This document shows positions 22,813-32,100 of a stretch of 40,926 nucleotides of DNA, piece after piece (position 1 is the stretch's first letter; every line of letters begins with the position of its first letter). Position numbers and translations under genes: made by a program. Below the pieces are notes generated by a model, which was not told where the DNA came from, searched no databases, and was given only the letters and a program-made list of their open reading frames with translations. The stretch comes from Fortiea sp. LEGE XX443 (lineage in GTDB: Bacteria; Cyanobacteriota; Cyanobacteriia; Cyanobacteriales; Nostocaceae). The stretch lies in the NCBI RefSeq assembly GCF_015206815.1, contig NZ_JADEXZ010000056.1:1-40926 (forward strand), given 5' to 3'.

Positions 22813-23106
22813 GTGAAATCAATTCTACAAACATACTTAGAGCAAGAAATTTGGTTATTAATCCGAGATAAATGGTATTTCGCAACTATTACTAAGGTTT
22901 GCGATGATTTGTTATGTTTTAAACACAGAACTCACAATAAAGATGCAGAAGAAGATACTTTGTGGGAAATGGTTGTGAAAACTAGTGAAGTAATTGCTAT
23001 TGATAAAGTTATATCTGTTGTTAGTAGAAAACCAGATGTATTTATTTCCAGTCTATTAGAAACTAATATATCTACAGATAACTATCAACAAGAGCATGAC
23101 AATTAA
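22813..23106 (+). CDS. Small hypothetical protein
   Basis: The product is 97 residues starting with GTG 22813; no obvious ribosome-binding site. The first 75 residues are hydrophobic/charged mixed and look folded as short beta strands (IWLLIRDKWYFATITKVCDDLLCFKH, then VVKTSEVIAIDKVISVV), which recalls small SH3- or Sm-like barrels, but I cannot assign a family. The last 20 residues are polar. There is no signal or membrane segment. Codon use and composition resemble the neighbours, so it is probably real. Confidence 0.5.
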   Translation: MKSILQTYLEQEIWLLIRDKWYFATITKVCDDLLCFKHRTHNKDAEEDTLWEMVVKTSEVIAIDKVISVVSRKPDVFISSLLETNISTDNYQQEHDN

Positions 23107-23198
23107 AAATAATTAGCGCGACGGGACGTTATTACTTAGACTTGTCTTGAAAACAAATATTTTGTTTGCCAAAATGAAGTAACCATAAATCAAGGCAA

Positions 23199-24122
23199 TT
23201 AATTATCAGAAATTGCAGATTCATCTGATTGAAGCGATCGCACACTCGGAGGGAGACTGATCAAATCGTCAACATTCCGTTTCATGGTCAGGCAAATTGT
23301 ATCTAAGGGTAAGTCGTTGGTATCATAACCAAAAGGGTTTTCGATTTCCAAGCCGATGGCTTCTATGCCAAATAATGTAAAACTAACTAAACTCACAATT
23401 AATCCTGTCCACCATCCCAAGCTTTCTACCATTTGAAACGGTAACAACAAGCAATACAGGAATAACAATTGCTTGAGATGAATGGCGTAAGCTAGAGGCA
23501 TAGGTGTCTTTAAAATACGTTCGCATCCACCTAAATTATCGACTAAATAATTTAATAATTGCTGCATATTTGTTAATTGATCGCTGTTCAAGCAGTTGCG
23601 ATCGTACTGCTGTTGTAAATAATCACTAATCCAAAAAGCCACTTCTAAAGGTGGATTATTCATACCTTGCAATTTGAAGTATCTAGAAGATGGCATTAAG
23701 TCTTTTAATTCGCTATTTATTTCTTCATTTCGTAAATGCAACTTGGTAGCCACAGCAAAAGCTACCAATAATTTCAATGCAACAATTTTACCTTCTCTGT
23801 CTCCTGGTGATACTTCATTAGTTGATACCCAAATTTGTCGCGCTAAATTGCGGGTATTATTAACGATAGAACCCCAGATTTTTCTACCTTCCCAAAATCT
23901 ATCATAAGCTGTATTTGTCCGAAAAACTAATAATAAACCTAAAACAATGCTAGGAATAACATTGGCTAAAATTGGTTGGGATACAGGTAACTTAAAATAA
24001 TATAGTACAGAAATCAAAAATCCAAAGCAGCCAAACCAAATCACTCCTTGATAAATGGATAAAATAACAGAACCTTTGATCTGGAAAGCCATTTGAAAAC
24101 AGGGAATTTTTTTAATTACCAC
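23199..24122 (-). CDS. Bestrophin-like anion channel family protein (UPF0187)
   Basis: The product is 307 residues, GTG start at 24122-24120; ATG at 24092 is an alternative giving 297. Hydrophobic segments lie near 17-40, 50-67, 215-233 and 235-255. The hallmark FRTNTAYDRFWEGRKIWG (about 67-84) is the bestrophin-family signature, and GCERI...PMPLAY recurs later. Bacterial and plant members form pentameric anion channels; a thylakoid member (VCCN1) tunes proton motive force. In a cyanobacterium it could transport Cl- or HCO3- across thylakoid or plasma membrane; this is inference. It diverges from the oxoprolinase gene with 100 bases between starts. Confidence 0.88.
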   Translation of the reverse strand: MVIKKIPCFQMAFQIKGSVILSIYQGVIWFGCFGFLISVLYYFKLPVSQPILANVIPSIVLGLLLVFRTNTAYDRFWEGRKIWGSIVNNTRNLARQIWVSTNEVSPGDREGKIVALKLLVAFAVATKLHLRNEEINSELKDLMPSSRYFKLQGMNNPPLEVAFWISDYLQQQYDRNCLNSDQLTNMQQLLNYLVDNLGGCERILKTPMPLAYAIHLKQLLFLYCLLLPFQMVESLGWWTGLIVSLVSFTLFGIEAIGLEIENPFGYDTNDLPLDTICLTMKRNVDDLISLPPSVRSLQSDESAISDN

Positions 24123-24222
24123 GCAATTTACTCCAAATATCTAGCAAATCATGCCAGCAAGCATCTGATAACTTAAAAATCATAACCTTGGCAGCCGCAA
24201 AATCAGCATTGAGGAATTTACC

Positions 24223-27200
24223 ATGACTGGGGCATCAGCATCTACTGAAAGTTGGGAATTTTGGATTGACAGAGGCGGGACATTTACTGATATTGTGGCG
24301 AAACGCCCTGATGGGGAGTTGGTAATTCACAAGCTGCTGTCAGAAAATCCTGAACGCTATACCGATGCAGCAGTGCAGGGAATTCGGGAAATTTTAGGAG
24401 TTTCGGCTGATGCGGCCATTCCAAGCGATCGCATCGCGGCGGTGAAAATGGGAACAACTGTAGCGACAAATGCCTTATTGGAAAAAAAAGGCGATCGCAC
24501 CGTTTTAGTAATTACCAAAGGTTTTCGGGATGCTCTACGTATCGGTTATCAAATCCGTCCCGACATTTTTGCCCTTGAGATAATTTTGCCAGAAATGCTC
24601 TATGAACGGGTGATTGAAGTCGAAGAACGTTATAGCGCCCAAGGCGAGGAATTAATACCTCTAAATCTTGATGGTGTTCGTCCCGAATTACAAGCGGCAT
24701 ATGATGATGGAATTCGTGGTTGTGCCATTGTTTTCATGCACAGTTACCGCTACACCAACCATGAACAGCAGGTTGCTAATTTAGCGCAGAGTATTGGATT
24801 TACTCAAGTTTCAGTGTCTCACCAAGTCAGCCCTTTAATGAAATTAGTCAGTCGGGGCGACACAACTGTAGTTGATGCTTATTTATCACCTATTTTGCGG
24901 CGTTATGTTGATCAAGTCTCTAATCAATTGACAACGAGCAATAGGGAATTGGGCGTTGGGAGTCAGGAAGAAAAAGCAGAGGAGATGAAAAACAGGGAGC
25001 AAGAGAGAAATTTTACTGTAAGTTCATCTCCCCTGCTCCCTGCCCCCTGCCCCGTTTCCTCTTCCCACCTACAGGCTGCGCTAGAGTCCAACCCGTACCC
25101 CCTGCTCCCTGCTCCCTGCCCCGTTTCCTCTTCCCACTCCCCTGTAAAATTGATGTTCATGCAATCCAATGGTGGGCTGGCGGATGCAGAAAATTTTCAA
25201 GGCAAGGATAGCATTTTATCAGGGCCGGCTGGTGGGATAGTTGGGGCAGTGCAGACAAGCCTCATGGCTGGGTTTGACAAGATTATCAGCTTTGATATGG
25301 GTGGCACATCTACCGATGTGGCTCATTACAATGGCGAGTATGAACGCACCTTTGAAACAGAAGTTGCGGGAGTGCGTCTGCGAACACCGATGATGGCAAT
25401 TCATACCGTCGCGGCTGGTGGTGGTTCTATTGTGCAGTTTGATGGTTCCCGGTATCGGGTGGGGCCAGAATCAGCCGGGGCAAATCCTGGCCCTGCGGCT
25501 TATTCTAAGGGTGGGGCGTTGACGGTGACTGATTGCAATGTGATGGTAGGTAAGTTGCAACCGGAGTTTTTTCCCAAAGTGTTTGGGGCGAATGGAGATT
25601 TGCCGTTAGATGCAGAGGTTGTGCGGCGTAAGTTTCAGCAATTGGCGGCGGAAATTGGGGATGGGAGAACACCGGAGGAAGTAGCTGCGGGTTTTCTGGC
25701 GATCGCAGTTGATAAAATGGCGAATGCAATTAAAAAAATCTCTCTCCAGCGTGGTTATGATGTGTCGGAGTACACTTTGTGTTGTTTTGGCGGTGCTGGT
25801 GGGCAACACGCTTGTTTGATTGCTGATGCTTTGGGGATGAAGCAGGTGTTTATTCATCCCTATGCGGGGGTGTTGTCGGCTTATGGTATGGGTTTGGCTG
25901 ATGTAAGGGTGATGCGAGAAAAGTCGGTGGAAGTTGTTTTGAGTGAGGGTTCGGTGGCGTTGGTGGCGGAGGCTTTTGGGGACACGAACCGCAGAGGCGC
26001 GGAGGGCGCGGAGGGAGGAGGGGAGATAGAGGTTTATCACAAGGTGCATTTGAGATATGAGGGGACGGATGCGCCGTTAAGTGTGGATTTTGGTGATGTG
26101 GCGATGATGCAGTGTCAGTTTGAGGAGTTGCATCGTCAGCGTTATGGGTTTATTGCGCCAGAGAAGCGGCTGATTGTGGAAGCGGTGGCGGTTGAGGTGG
26201 TGGTGAAACATGATGTACCGGCAGAAGCTTTGGTATCACGCAGAGATGAACGACAACCTGTAGCAGTGGCAACTGTGCAGATGTACACTGCTAGTACATG
26301 GCAGTCTACACCAGTCTATCAACGGCAGGATTTACAGCCGGGGGATTGTATTTCAGGGCCAGCGATTATTGTTGAGGCGACGGGTACAAATGTGATTGAA
26401 CCTCGTTGGCAAGCAAAATTAACTGCACGCAATCACTTAGTCTTAACAAGACACTCAGCACGGGCTAAACGCCCCGCTACCGCTAACAGCACTCAGTACT
26501 CAGTACGGGCTGAACGCCCCGCTACCGCTAACAGCACTCAAAAAGATCCCGTAATGCTGGAAATTTTCAACAATTTGTTGCGGGCGATCGCAGAACAAAT
26601 GGGTATAACCTTACAAAATACGAGTTCTTCTGTCAATATCAAGGAAAGGCTGGATTTCTCCTGTGCAATTTTTGATGGTTCTGGGCAATTAGTCGCGAAT
26701 GCACCTCATATTCCTGTGCATTTGGGTTCGATGAGTGAAAGTGTGCAAGCTTTAATTACTAACTATGGCGATACTATCAAACCTGGTGATGTATTTGTCT
26801 CCAATAACCCATACAACGGCGGTACTCACCTACCAGACATCACCGTTATCACTCCAGTATTTTCCCAATCTCTACTTTTCTACGTCGCCTCACGGGGACA
26901 CCATGCAGATATTGGCGGTATTACTCCCGGTTCTATGCCGCCTAACAGTATAAATGTAGTAGAAGAAGGCATATTAATTGATAATTTTCAGTTAGTTGAT
27001 GGCGGAAGTTTCCGCGAAATAGAATTAGTAAATTTGCTTGCAAGTGAACCTTATCCTGCACGGAATATCACGCAAAATTTAGCAGATTTAAAAGCCCAAA
27101 TTGCTGCTAATGAACGCGGTGTGCAAGAACTCCTCAAGATGGTAGAACATTACGGCTTAGAAACTGTGCAAGCTTACATGGGTTTTGTGCAAGATAATGC

Positions 27201-28074
27201 GGAAGAGTCGGTGCGGCGTGTAATTGAAGTTTTAAAGGATGGTAGTTTTAGTTATGCTTTGGATGATGGTAGTATCATTCAAGTTGCAATTACTATCAAT
27301 CCAGAAACCCGCAGCGCTAAAATTGATTTCACAGGCACTTCAATTCAGCAGCTGAATAATAATTTTAACGCTCCAGCGGCAGTTTGTAAGGCAGCAGTTT
27401 TATATGTTTTCCGCACGTTAGTTAATGATGATATTCCCTTAAATGCTGGATGTCTTAAACCTTTAGAAATTCATATACCTGAAGGTTGTATGTTAAATCC
27501 CCGTTACCCCGCTGCTGTGGTAGCGGGAAATGTGGAAACTTCTCAAGCAATTACCGATGCTTTATATGGCGCGTTGGGTGTTTTAGCTGCTTCTCAAGGA
27601 ACAATGAATAATTTTACTTTTGGTAATGAACGCTATCAATATTATGAAACTATCTGCGGTGGTTCTGGTGCAGGTAAAAATTTTGATGGTACAGATGCAG
27701 TTCATACACACATGACTAATTCGCGTTTAACAGATCCAGAAATATTAGAATGGCGTTTCCCTGTTGTTTTAGAAAATTTTGCTATCCGTAATGATAGTGG
27801 TGGTAAAGGACATCATCATGGGGGAAATGGTGTGATTCGTCGTTTGCGTTTTTTAGAAAAAATGACAGCAGCTATTCTGTCAAATCATCGTATAGTTGCA
27901 CCTTTTGGTTTATTTGACGGTGAAGTGGGTAAAGTGGGAAAAAATTATGTGGAAAAGTGTGATGGAACTGTTGAGGATTTAGGTAGCAAAGCTGTAGTTG
28001 AGATGAATGTTGGTGATGTGTTTGTGATTGAAACACCTGGTGGTGGAGGTTATGGTTTTGCTGCGGAAAGCTAA
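24223..28074 (+). CDS. 5-oxoprolinase / hydantoinase, fused HyuA-HyuB
   Basis: The product is 1283 residues. The N-terminal HyuA half (to about 735) opens with [21 protein letters not shown] and includes [13 protein letters not shown], the ATP-binding actin-like motifs. The C-terminal HyuB half (from about 778) has [18 protein letters not shown] and ends [15 protein letters not shown]. Fused proteins of this type are ATP-dependent 5-oxoprolinases that open pyroglutamate to glutamate in the gamma-glutamyl cycle; hydantoinase activity is the alternative. Three inserts interrupt the family sequence, all in frame: about 239-308 (low-complexity, [12 protein letters not shown] twice), about 587-600 ([10 protein letters not shown]) and about 743-773 (15-residue unit twice at the HyuA/HyuB junction). 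They match non-coding repeats elsewhere in cyanobacterial DNA. The protein may still work if all three loops are on the surface. Confidence 0.9.
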   Translation: MTGASASTESWEFWIDRGGTFTDIVAKRPDGELVIHKLLSENPERYTDAAVQGIREILGVSADAAIPSDRIAAVKMGTTVATNALLEKKGDRTVLVITKGFRDALRIGYQIRPDIFALEIILPEMLYERVIEVEERYSAQGEELIPLNLDGVRPELQAAYDDGIRGCAIVFMHSYRYTNHEQQVANLAQSIGFTQVSVSHQVSPLMKLVSRGDTTVVDAYLSPILRRYVDQVSNQLTTSNRELGVGSQEEKAEEMKNREQERNFTVSSSPLLPAPCPVSSSHLQAALESNPYPLLPAPCPVSSSHSPVKLMFMQSNGGLADAENFQGKDSILSGPAGGIVGAVQTSLMAGFDKIISFDMGGTSTDVAHYNGEYERTFETEVAGVRLRTPMMAIHTVAAGGGSIVQFDGSRYRVGPESAGANPGPAAYSKGGALTVTDCNVMVGKLQPEFFPKVFGANGDLPLDAEVVRRKFQQLAAEIGDGRTPEEVAAGFLAIAVDKMANAIKKISLQRGYDVSEYTLCCFGGAGGQHACLIADALGMKQVFIHPYAGVLSAYGMGLADVRVMREKSVEVVLSEGSVALVAEAFGDTNRRGAEGAEGGGEIEVYHKVHLRYEGTDAPLSVDFGDVAMMQCQFEELHRQRYGFIAPEKRLIVEAVAVEVVVKHDVPAEALVSRRDERQPVAVATVQMYTASTWQSTPVYQRQDLQPGDCISGPAIIVEATGTNVIEPRWQAKLTARNHLVLTRHSARAKRPATANSTQYSVRAERPATANSTQKDPVMLEIFNNLLRAIAEQMGITLQNTSSSVNIKERLDFSCAIFDGSGQLVANAPHIPVHLGSMSESVQALITNYGDTIKPGDVFVSNNPYNGGTHLPDITVITPVFSQSLLFYVASRGHHADIGGITPGSMPPNSINVVEEGILIDNFQLVDGGSFREIELVNLLASEPYPARNITQNLADLKAQIAANERGVQELLKMVEHYGLETVQAYMGFVQDNAEESVRRVIEVLKDGSFSYALDDGSIIQVAITINPETRSAKIDFTGTSIQQLNNNFNAPAAVCKAAVLYVFRTLVNDDIPLNAGCLKPLEIHIPEGCMLNPRYPAAVVAGNVETSQAITDALYGALGVLAASQGTMNNFTFGNERYQYYETICGGSGAGKNFDGTDAVHTHMTNSRLTDPEILEWRFPVVLENFAIRNDSGGKGHHHGGNGVIRRLRFLEKMTAAILSNHRIVAPFGLFDGEVGKVGKNYVEKCDGTVEDLGSKAVVEMNVGDVFVIETPGGGGYGFAAES
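24937..25146. repeat. Low-complexity repeat insertion inside the oxoprolinase gene
   Basis: The G/A-rich half (GGGAATTGGGCGTTGGGAGT onwards) is followed by C/T-rich CTGCTCCCTGCCCC tracts. A 36-base block is repeated directly at 25033-25068 and 25102-25137, spaced by 69 bases (23 codons). The same C/T-rich type appears between genes at about 19870-19903 and 34608-34640. Confidence 0.75.
25981..26018. repeat. GCGGAGGGCGCGGAGG-type repeat inside the oxoprolinase gene
   Basis: The sequence beginning GACACGAACCGCAGAGGCGC is a familiar dispersed repeat of cyanobacterial intergenic DNA. Here it is read in frame as [13 protein letters not shown] within a region otherwise made of normal HyuA sequence. 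Confidence 0.6.
26453..26541. repeat. Two tandem 45-bp repeat units at the HyuA/HyuB junction
   Basis: The unit containing CGCCCCGCTACCGCTAACAG occurs at about 26456-26500 and again at 26501-26541, encoding [15 protein letters not shown] and [15 protein letters not shown]. It is the reverse complement of the intergenic repeat at 19936-19982. Confidence 0.85.
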
Positions 28075-28085
28075 TACCGTTTTTA

Positions 28086-28160
28086 GATCCCCCTAAATCC
28101 CCCTTAAAAAGGGGGACTTTGAAGCATTTCCCCCCTTTTTAAGGGGGGCTAGGGGGGATC
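28086..28160. repeat. 75-bp G/C-run palindrome after the oxoprolinase gene
   Basis: It starts GATCCCCCTAAATCCCCCTT and ends GGGGGGCTAGGGGGGATC. Both halves fold on themselves (CCCCCTT/AAGGGGG) and on each other. This is a widespread cyanobacterial palindromic repeat type and could also end transcription of the upstream gene. Confidence 0.8.
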
Positions 28161-28188
28161 AAGAAGTACAAATCATCACAACCAGCCA

Positions 28189-28208
28189 CTTTTCAAACAA
28201 CCTCTTAG
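28189..28208. repeat. Solo IS-end-like sequence
   Basis: CTTTTCAAACAACCTCTTAG matches 18 of 20 bases of the IS terminus at 111-130. No transposase lies on either side, so it looks like a remnant or a footprint of excision. Confidence 0.5.
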
Positions 28209-28221
28209 GCTAGAAGTCTGG

Positions 28222-28267
28222 GGCTACACAAACAAAGTCCGCCTTTGCGGGTTTTGTTCGTATAGCC
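28222..28267. repeat. 46-bp dispersed hairpin
   Basis: The 21-base arms (28222-28242 beginning GGCTACACAAAC, and 28247-28267 ending GTATAGCC) match as inverted copies at 17 of 21 positions around a CTTT loop. It resembles known Nostoc-type hairpin repeats containing AAACAAAGTCCGC. Confidence 0.65.
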
Positions 28268-28328
28268 GCAATTTCCTATCGCCCGGTGTTTCTTTCAAAA
28301 GTGAATGCTCCCGTTAACTTTTGCAGGC

Positions 28329-28412
28329 CATACATTAACATTGCAAGTCAACACATTAACATTGTGAGTTAACACATTAACATTGTGAGTTAACACATTA
28401 ACATTGCTGACT
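28329..28412. repeat. 21-bp minisatellite, 4 units
   Basis: The unit AACACATTAACATTGTGAGT(T) occurs at 28329, 28350, 28371 and 28392; the inner two are identical. The minus strand can be read as heptapeptides (NVNVLTH), but openness follows from the 21-base period and no ribosome-binding site supports a gene. Confidence 0.85.
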
Positions 28413-28506
28413 AAAATACTTGTGTGTACACCGTAGAAAAGAGATTTGGAGAGATTTTTTATAACTGTCAGCAAAAATAACAACCAACAGTCTTATCTCC
28501 TAAAAT

Positions 28507-28764
28507 TTAAATCACTACTTCGTGATGGGGACAATCAAATACCACGACAAAATGAGCGTCAGGTAAGAGTTGATGTAAACTTTGTAAATAACCATCCGCA
28601 TCAGAGCGACTGCGAAATCTAGCAACTGTTACCTGTTGCATATCTGGAAGTAGACGAGTAACAGTCCAAGGATTTAAGCGTTCTTTGTAGGCGATCGCCT
28701 GAGCCTGAGTTTCTGAAGTGGAATCTTTGTATTTGCTGTTTTGTGGCATGATTAATTTATCCAT
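28507..28764 (-). CDS. Small hypothetical protein
   Basis: The product is 85 residues from ATG 28764-28762, or 80 from the second ATG (28749). The N-terminal 30 residues are polar (NSKYKDSTSETQAQ). The rest reads WTVTRLLPDMQQVTVARFRSR, then DADGYLQSLHQLLPDAHFVVVFD, a strand-helix-strand pattern in which an arginine-rich strand is followed by a helix. This looks like a small alpha/beta domain applied to a 'score over residues' motif I have seen only as hypothetical cyanobacterial proteins. No function is proposed. It lies alone between repeat clusters and the divergent hybrid kinase. Confidence 0.55.
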   Translation of the reverse strand: MDKLIMPQNSKYKDSTSETQAQAIAYKERLNPWTVTRLLPDMQQVTVARFRSRSDADGYLQSLHQLLPDAHFVVVFDCPHHEVVI

Positions 28765-29186
28765 AAGGGGTCAGTAAAGGGCGTTAGTGAGTCTCTTGGC
28801 GGGGTTGCTAACGCTTCTTCAGTACAAGTTGAACCTCTTGATCACGTCACCTGAATTACGAACTTGCTGTTTTATTGTTGCGCGATCGCATCCTCTCACA
28901 TCAGACATAAACCAGTCCTCTTCCCTGCGAGAGAGGACGCAAAAATTTAGGGTTTCTCTCAATTTTTGACAGGAATTGAGGGAGAGATTAATTAATGCGA
29001 TCGCTCGAATAATTAATACATTGAGTGCTGATTTTGCTTAACTAAAGGGTGAAATCTGCACATAGACAGATGAAAAAATTGCAAATGGCTCGTATCATTT
29101 ATGGCGAACAATAAAAGATGTAAACCCGCAAAATACTCAAAATTTAACACGCTAGTCTAGTTATAAATTTACTGACAAAAATATCA
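28765..29186. other. Intergenic region upstream of the hybrid sensor kinase
   Basis: No gene was found. Two modest hairpins are present (CTCTTCC...GAGAGAG near 28918-28936; CTCTCAATTTTTG...GAATTGAGGGAGAG near 28954-28986), plus two HIP1 sites. TTATAAAT at 29160-29167 is a possible -10 for the kinase. Confidence 0.4.
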
Positions 29187-32100
29187 ATGCTAAACAGCAA
29201 CCACTTGCAACTGCAAGATGTACGGAATTCAATAGTGGTAAGGGTTGCAGCTGCCATCTCCACCCTTGCTGGTAGTTTTGTATTGCTTGGGTGGATGTTC
29301 GACATTGAATTTCTCAAAAACGGTAACTACCCCAGTTTATTGACAATGACGGCAAACACAGCGCTGTGTTTTGTATTATTGGGGGTGTCGCTGTGGCTGT
29401 TACAGATAAACAAAAACAAACAGTCTGATGTGGGTTTACGGCAAAAAATCAAGGTAGTTGTTAGAGCGTTGAGTTTAGTACCAATAATTGTTGCCTCACT
29501 CACAATTATTGAATATTTATTCGGCTGGAATTTTGGCATTGACGAGCTATTATTTCAAGACTCACCAACTCCTTTGTTGACATCTTATCCAGGACGGATG
29601 GGGTTAAACACAGCATTAAACTTTTTGTTGCTGGGTTCTGCTTTAGAATTTTTGGTGTCTTTAAAAAGCAATTGCAGGAATTGGTATAGTCAGATTCTCG
29701 TTCTGATTGCTGGGGTGATTTCTTTAGAAGCACTCATTGGTTACGCCTACAATGTCAAAATTCTCTACAGCCTGTTTCCTTCAGGAACACCTATGGCGTT
29801 ACACACAGTAGTACTGTTTAGTGTGTTGTGTGTAGGAATTCTCTGGTCGCATGTCGATAAAGGATTCATGCGCGTAGTCATGAGTGAAACTTACAGCGGT
29901 TTACTAGCTCGTCGTTTATTAATAGCTGCGATCGCTGTACCTTTATTATCAGGATGGTTAATCATTCAAGGTCAGCGAAACAGACATTATGACACCGCTT
30001 TTGCCATAGCTGTCTTTGCATTGATCCTGATTATTGTTTTTACCTTTTTAATTTGGCAATGTGCAGTAGTCGTACAACGTCTCTGGTACAAAAACGAATG
30101 CGCTCAAAAAGCGCTCAGAGCCTACGAAGAAAAACTCAGAAGTTTTGTAGATTCTAACGTTATTAGCATTTTGTTTGGGGATGTTTACGGCAATATTCAC
30201 CAAGCAAATGACAAATTTCTGGGGATGATGGGTTATACGCGAGAAGATTTACTAGCAGGCCGATTAAATTGGGAAAAAATCACACCACCAGAGAATTTGC
30301 ATTTAGATGAGCAAGCAATTGCTGAAGCTAAGGCAAATAGTACTGGTGCTTGTACACCTTATAAAAAAGAATATATTCACAAAGATGGTAGCCGCATCCC
30401 GATTTTAATTGGCTACGTCTTAGTAGGAGAAAAACGGGAAGAATCTGTAGCCTTTATTCTAGACTTAAGCGATCGCCAACAAGCAGAAGAAAAAATCCTG
30501 CAACTAAATCGAGATTTACAGCGGCGGGTTGTCGAGTTGCAAACTTTACTGGATGTGATTCCTATAGGAATTGGAATTGCAGAAGATCCTGAATGTCAAA
30601 ATATTCGCGTTAACCCTTGTTTTGCCAAGCAATTGGGCATCACACCAGACCAGAATGCTTCCCTCAGCGCACCTGCCGAAGAAAGACCAACAACATTTAA
30701 AGCCTACCGCGAAGGTCGGGAATTATTGCCAGAAGAACTACCCATGCAGTACTCCGCAGCGCATGGCGTGGAAGTTCTAAATTTTGAAGTCGATATCATT
30801 CATGACAATGGCAAAGTTGTCAATTTGTTGGAGTACGTAGCACCATTATTCGATGAAGAAGGCAAGACTAGAGGCTGTATTGGTGCATTCTTAGATATTA
30901 CTAGCCGCAAGCAAACAGAAGAATTACAGCAGAATCAACAAAAGTGGCTAGAAGATGTGTTAAACCTGATGCCCAGACCATTACTGTTTATTGAACCAGG
31001 AACGGGACGGGTAACATTTGCTAATCGAGCGGCGAACGAATTAGCTGGAGGTGAATTTCCCCAAGGAATACCAGCCGAAGAGCATCACACGGTGTACCAC
31101 TACACAGATGCCACAGGCAATCGCATCCCCAATGACCAAATGCCAGGGGTACGCGTTGCCCGTGGTGAACGTTTAGATGGCGTGGAAATGGACTGGCACA
31201 CGAGCAAAGGTGTACATTCTTTATTAATATTTGCTGATACGCTTCCAGCAATGCACAGTTATCCAGCCACTTGTGTAGTTGTATTTCAAGATGTTACTAA
31301 ACTCAAGCAGGTAGAAAAAGCATTATCTCTAGGTAACAAAAGGCTCCAGCTATTGTTTAATACAGCCAGCGCTTTATTATCTAGCCAGGAACCTTTAGCG
31401 CTGATTAACAGCGTTTTTTGCCAACTTCAAGAACAAATTAGTTTAGATGTTTACTTCAACTACTTGGTTGAAGACAACTCCCAGGTAATGCGCCTAGCTT
31501 CTTATGGAGGCGTTGCAGAAGAACTAGCAAAAGAAATTGAGTGGTTAGAATTTGGTCAAGCTGTCTGCGGTACAGCAGCCCAATGTCGCCAACTAATTTA
31601 TGTAGAAGATGTCCAGCAAGCAACCGATGTTAAAACAGAATTGATTCGCTCACTAGGCGTTAAGGCTTACTACTGTTACCCGTTAATTGCTCAAGGAAAA
31701 TTGTTCGGTACGCTTTCTTTTGGTAGTCGGCGGCGTGATTTCTTCACCGAAAATCAAAGAGGTATGATGCAAGCAGTTGGCGATCAAATTGCGATCGCAA
31801 TGGAAAGGTCAAGTTTAATTACTTCGTTGCAGCAGCAAACCGAACAGTTGCAAGCAGCCAACCGTATGAAAGACGAGTTTCTAGCCATACTTTCCCATGA
31901 ATTGCGATCGCCCCTCAACGCTATTCTCGGCTGGGCGCAACTCCTACGCAGCCGCAAACTCAGCGATATCCAAATGGCAAAAGCTCTAGAAACCATTGAA
32001 CGCAATGCTAGGGCGCAAACCCAAATGATTGAAGACTTACTCGATATCTCCCGGATGATCAGAGGTAACTTACGGCTCAAAGTCTCTACATGCAATCTAG

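Noticed and set aside
24963-25169. Minus-strand frame with [12 protein letters not shown] repeats
   Set aside because: It is the antisense reading of the low-complexity insert in the oxoprolinase gene.
28295-28483. 62-codon minus-strand frame with NVNVLTH repeats
   Set aside because: Its middle is only the 21-bp minisatellite; start and end have no support. Kept as a repeat rather than a gene.
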